Shown here piece by piece: positions 63,500 to 64,000 of a stretch of 64,000 nt of DNA; the stretch's first letter is position 1; each line of letters starts with the position of its first letter. The translations under genes were made by a program, and so were the position numbers. Source of the stretch: Gemmata palustris (GTDB lineage: Bacteria; Planctomycetota; Planctomycetia; Gemmatales; Gemmataceae); the NCBI RefSeq assembly GCF_017939745.1, contig NZ_JAGKQQ010000001.1:6153299-6217298 (forward strand), given 5' to 3'. A model generated the notes under the pieces. That model ran no database searches. It saw nothing but the letters and a program-made list of their open reading frames with translations, and was not told the DNA's origin.

Positions 63500-63793
63500 C
63501 TAAACGACCTCGCGGCCGACCGTCACTTCACCCCCCAGGTACTCCGCGACCGGGTGCCCGCGGAGCGCTTCGGTGATCTTCTGCAACACGCCCTGAACAG
63601 CGGCGGTCTCGAAACCGACCGCCGCGAAGCCGAGCGTCACCAATTTTACGTCGTCGTGGGTGTCCACTTCCGTCGCGGACACGTTGAACCCGTTGCGAAT
63701 GCGGTCGAGAATGCTCCGCACGACCTGCCGCTTGTCTTTCAACGTGCGGCTCTCGCGCACCAACAACCGAACCGCCAGGGAGCCGATGACCAT
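63500..63793 (-). CDS. DUF503 family protein (YlxP-like)
   Basis: 97 residues from ATG 63793; the frame goes on upstream to 63973 but overlaps the infB end. MVIGSLAVRLLVRESRTLKDKRQVVRSI and the final LGGEVTVGREVV are typical (first quoted in part: LKDKRQVVRSI). The function is unknown, but genes of this family lie between infB and rbfA in many bacteria, as here. Probably RNA- or ribosome-linked. Confidence 0.93.
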   Translation of the reverse strand: MVIGSLAVRLLVRESRTLKDKRQVVRSILDRIRNGFNVSATEVDTHDDVKLVTLGFAAVGFETAAVQGVLQKITEALRGHPVAEYLGGEVTVGREVV

Positions 63794-63850
63794 AGTCGTT
63801 TTGGCGAACGGCCGGTGTGAACCGGCCGGTAAGAACTCACGTGTTGTAAA

Positions 63851-63874
63851 CGCGGCCGGGTGCCCCCGGCCGCG
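63851..63874 (-). terminator. Hairpin between infB and the DUF503 gene
   Basis: CGCGGCCGGG (63851-63860), TGCC, CCCGGCCGCG (63865-63874): a perfect 10-bp stem. No U-tract on either strand, so it may be an mRNA-processing or attenuating element inside the operon. A smaller stem lies at 63810-63827 in the same leader. Confidence 0.55.
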
Positions 63875-63882
63875 CGCACCCG

Positions 63883-64000
63883 TTACAGCGTCCGGTGCCG
63901 GATCTCGATCTTGAACGCCTCGATCACGTCGTCGACCTTGATGTCGTCGAAGCCGGTGATCTTCAGACCGCACTCGAAGCCCTCGCGGACGTCCTTGGCG
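63883..64000 (-). CDS. infB: Translation initiation factor IF-2 (C-terminal end only)
   Basis: Partial: the last 39 codons are in the window and the rest is off the right edge. Reads [37 protein letters not shown], stop TAA at 63883. This matches the end of domain IV of IF-2 (typically 'EVxxGxECGxxIxxFxDIKxGDxIE'). Next in order are DUF503 and rbfA, which supports it. Confidence 0.88.
   Translation of the reverse strand, partial: AKDVREGFECGLKITGFDDIKVDDVIEAFKIEIRHRTL

Overview
The window looks like chromosomal DNA of a planctomycete, most probably a Gemmata-like member of the Gemmataceae. The evidence is high GC with GC-rich third positions, a large Ser/Thr kinase with TPR repeats and a DWG in place of DFG, a formylglycine-type sulfatase, an oversized SecA, LPS (Kdo) transferase, several small secreted or lipoprotein genes without close relatives, and many dispersed palindromic repeats between genes. 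This assignment is inference from gene content; no 16S rRNA is present. No rRNA, tRNA, CRISPR array, transposase or prophage gene was recognised.

Layout. 1-4150 (minus): a Ser/Thr kinase-TPR protein running off the left edge. 4828-5985 (minus): Rho. 6574-8650: an exported serine hydrolase and a small BamE-like membrane-anchored protein. 8878-14417: secA, then waaA, which carries an in-frame palindromic insertion. 14460-18866: a compact operon-like set (PP2C phosphatase, dual-specificity phosphatase, a PD-(D/E)XK-like gene that seems frameshifted, a class IV aminotransferase, an Rpn-like protein with tandem repeats). 19114-25020: H+-pumping pyrophosphatase hppA preceded by a near-consensus CRP/FNR-type palindrome, then cstA and a small membrane protein. 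25190-33693: small secreted proteins, hemF, a minus-strand group (SLOG-like protein, DUF6428-like protein, CDP-alcohol phosphatidyltransferase, zinc-ribbon protein), an SDR, two lipoproteins (one patatin-like) and a 27-residue basic ORF.

34105-42276 holds the most unusual system: a type II fatty-acid/polyketide-like cluster. It has two FabZ-like dehydratases, a FabG-like reductase, a large acyl carrier protein, two ketosynthases, an alpha/beta hydrolase and a GH3-family acyl-amide synthetase. In both duplicated pairs one member has lost catalytic residues (ketosynthase Cys to Asp, His to Asn, Lys to Leu; dehydratase Glu to Gln). This gives the KS/chain-length-factor and paired-dehydratase layout known from aryl polyene and other type II PKS systems, but with a GH3 enzyme as a possible release step.

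42488-53000 is mostly housekeeping: an M20 peptidase, a general stress protein, the pepP-like/accB/accC operon, a PH-domain membrane protein, a sulfatase, purN and purD. 53183-59885 carries mntH with an upstream dyad, an isoprenylcysteine-methyltransferase-like gene, a four-gene ABC-2 transporter operon and a Gdx/SugE-type SMR exporter. 60062-60329 is a triple tandem repeat. The window ends with an AOS-family PLP enzyme, an endonuclease III-like protein lacking the catalytic lysine region, and the rbfA/DUF503/infB translation operon, with infB running off the right edge.
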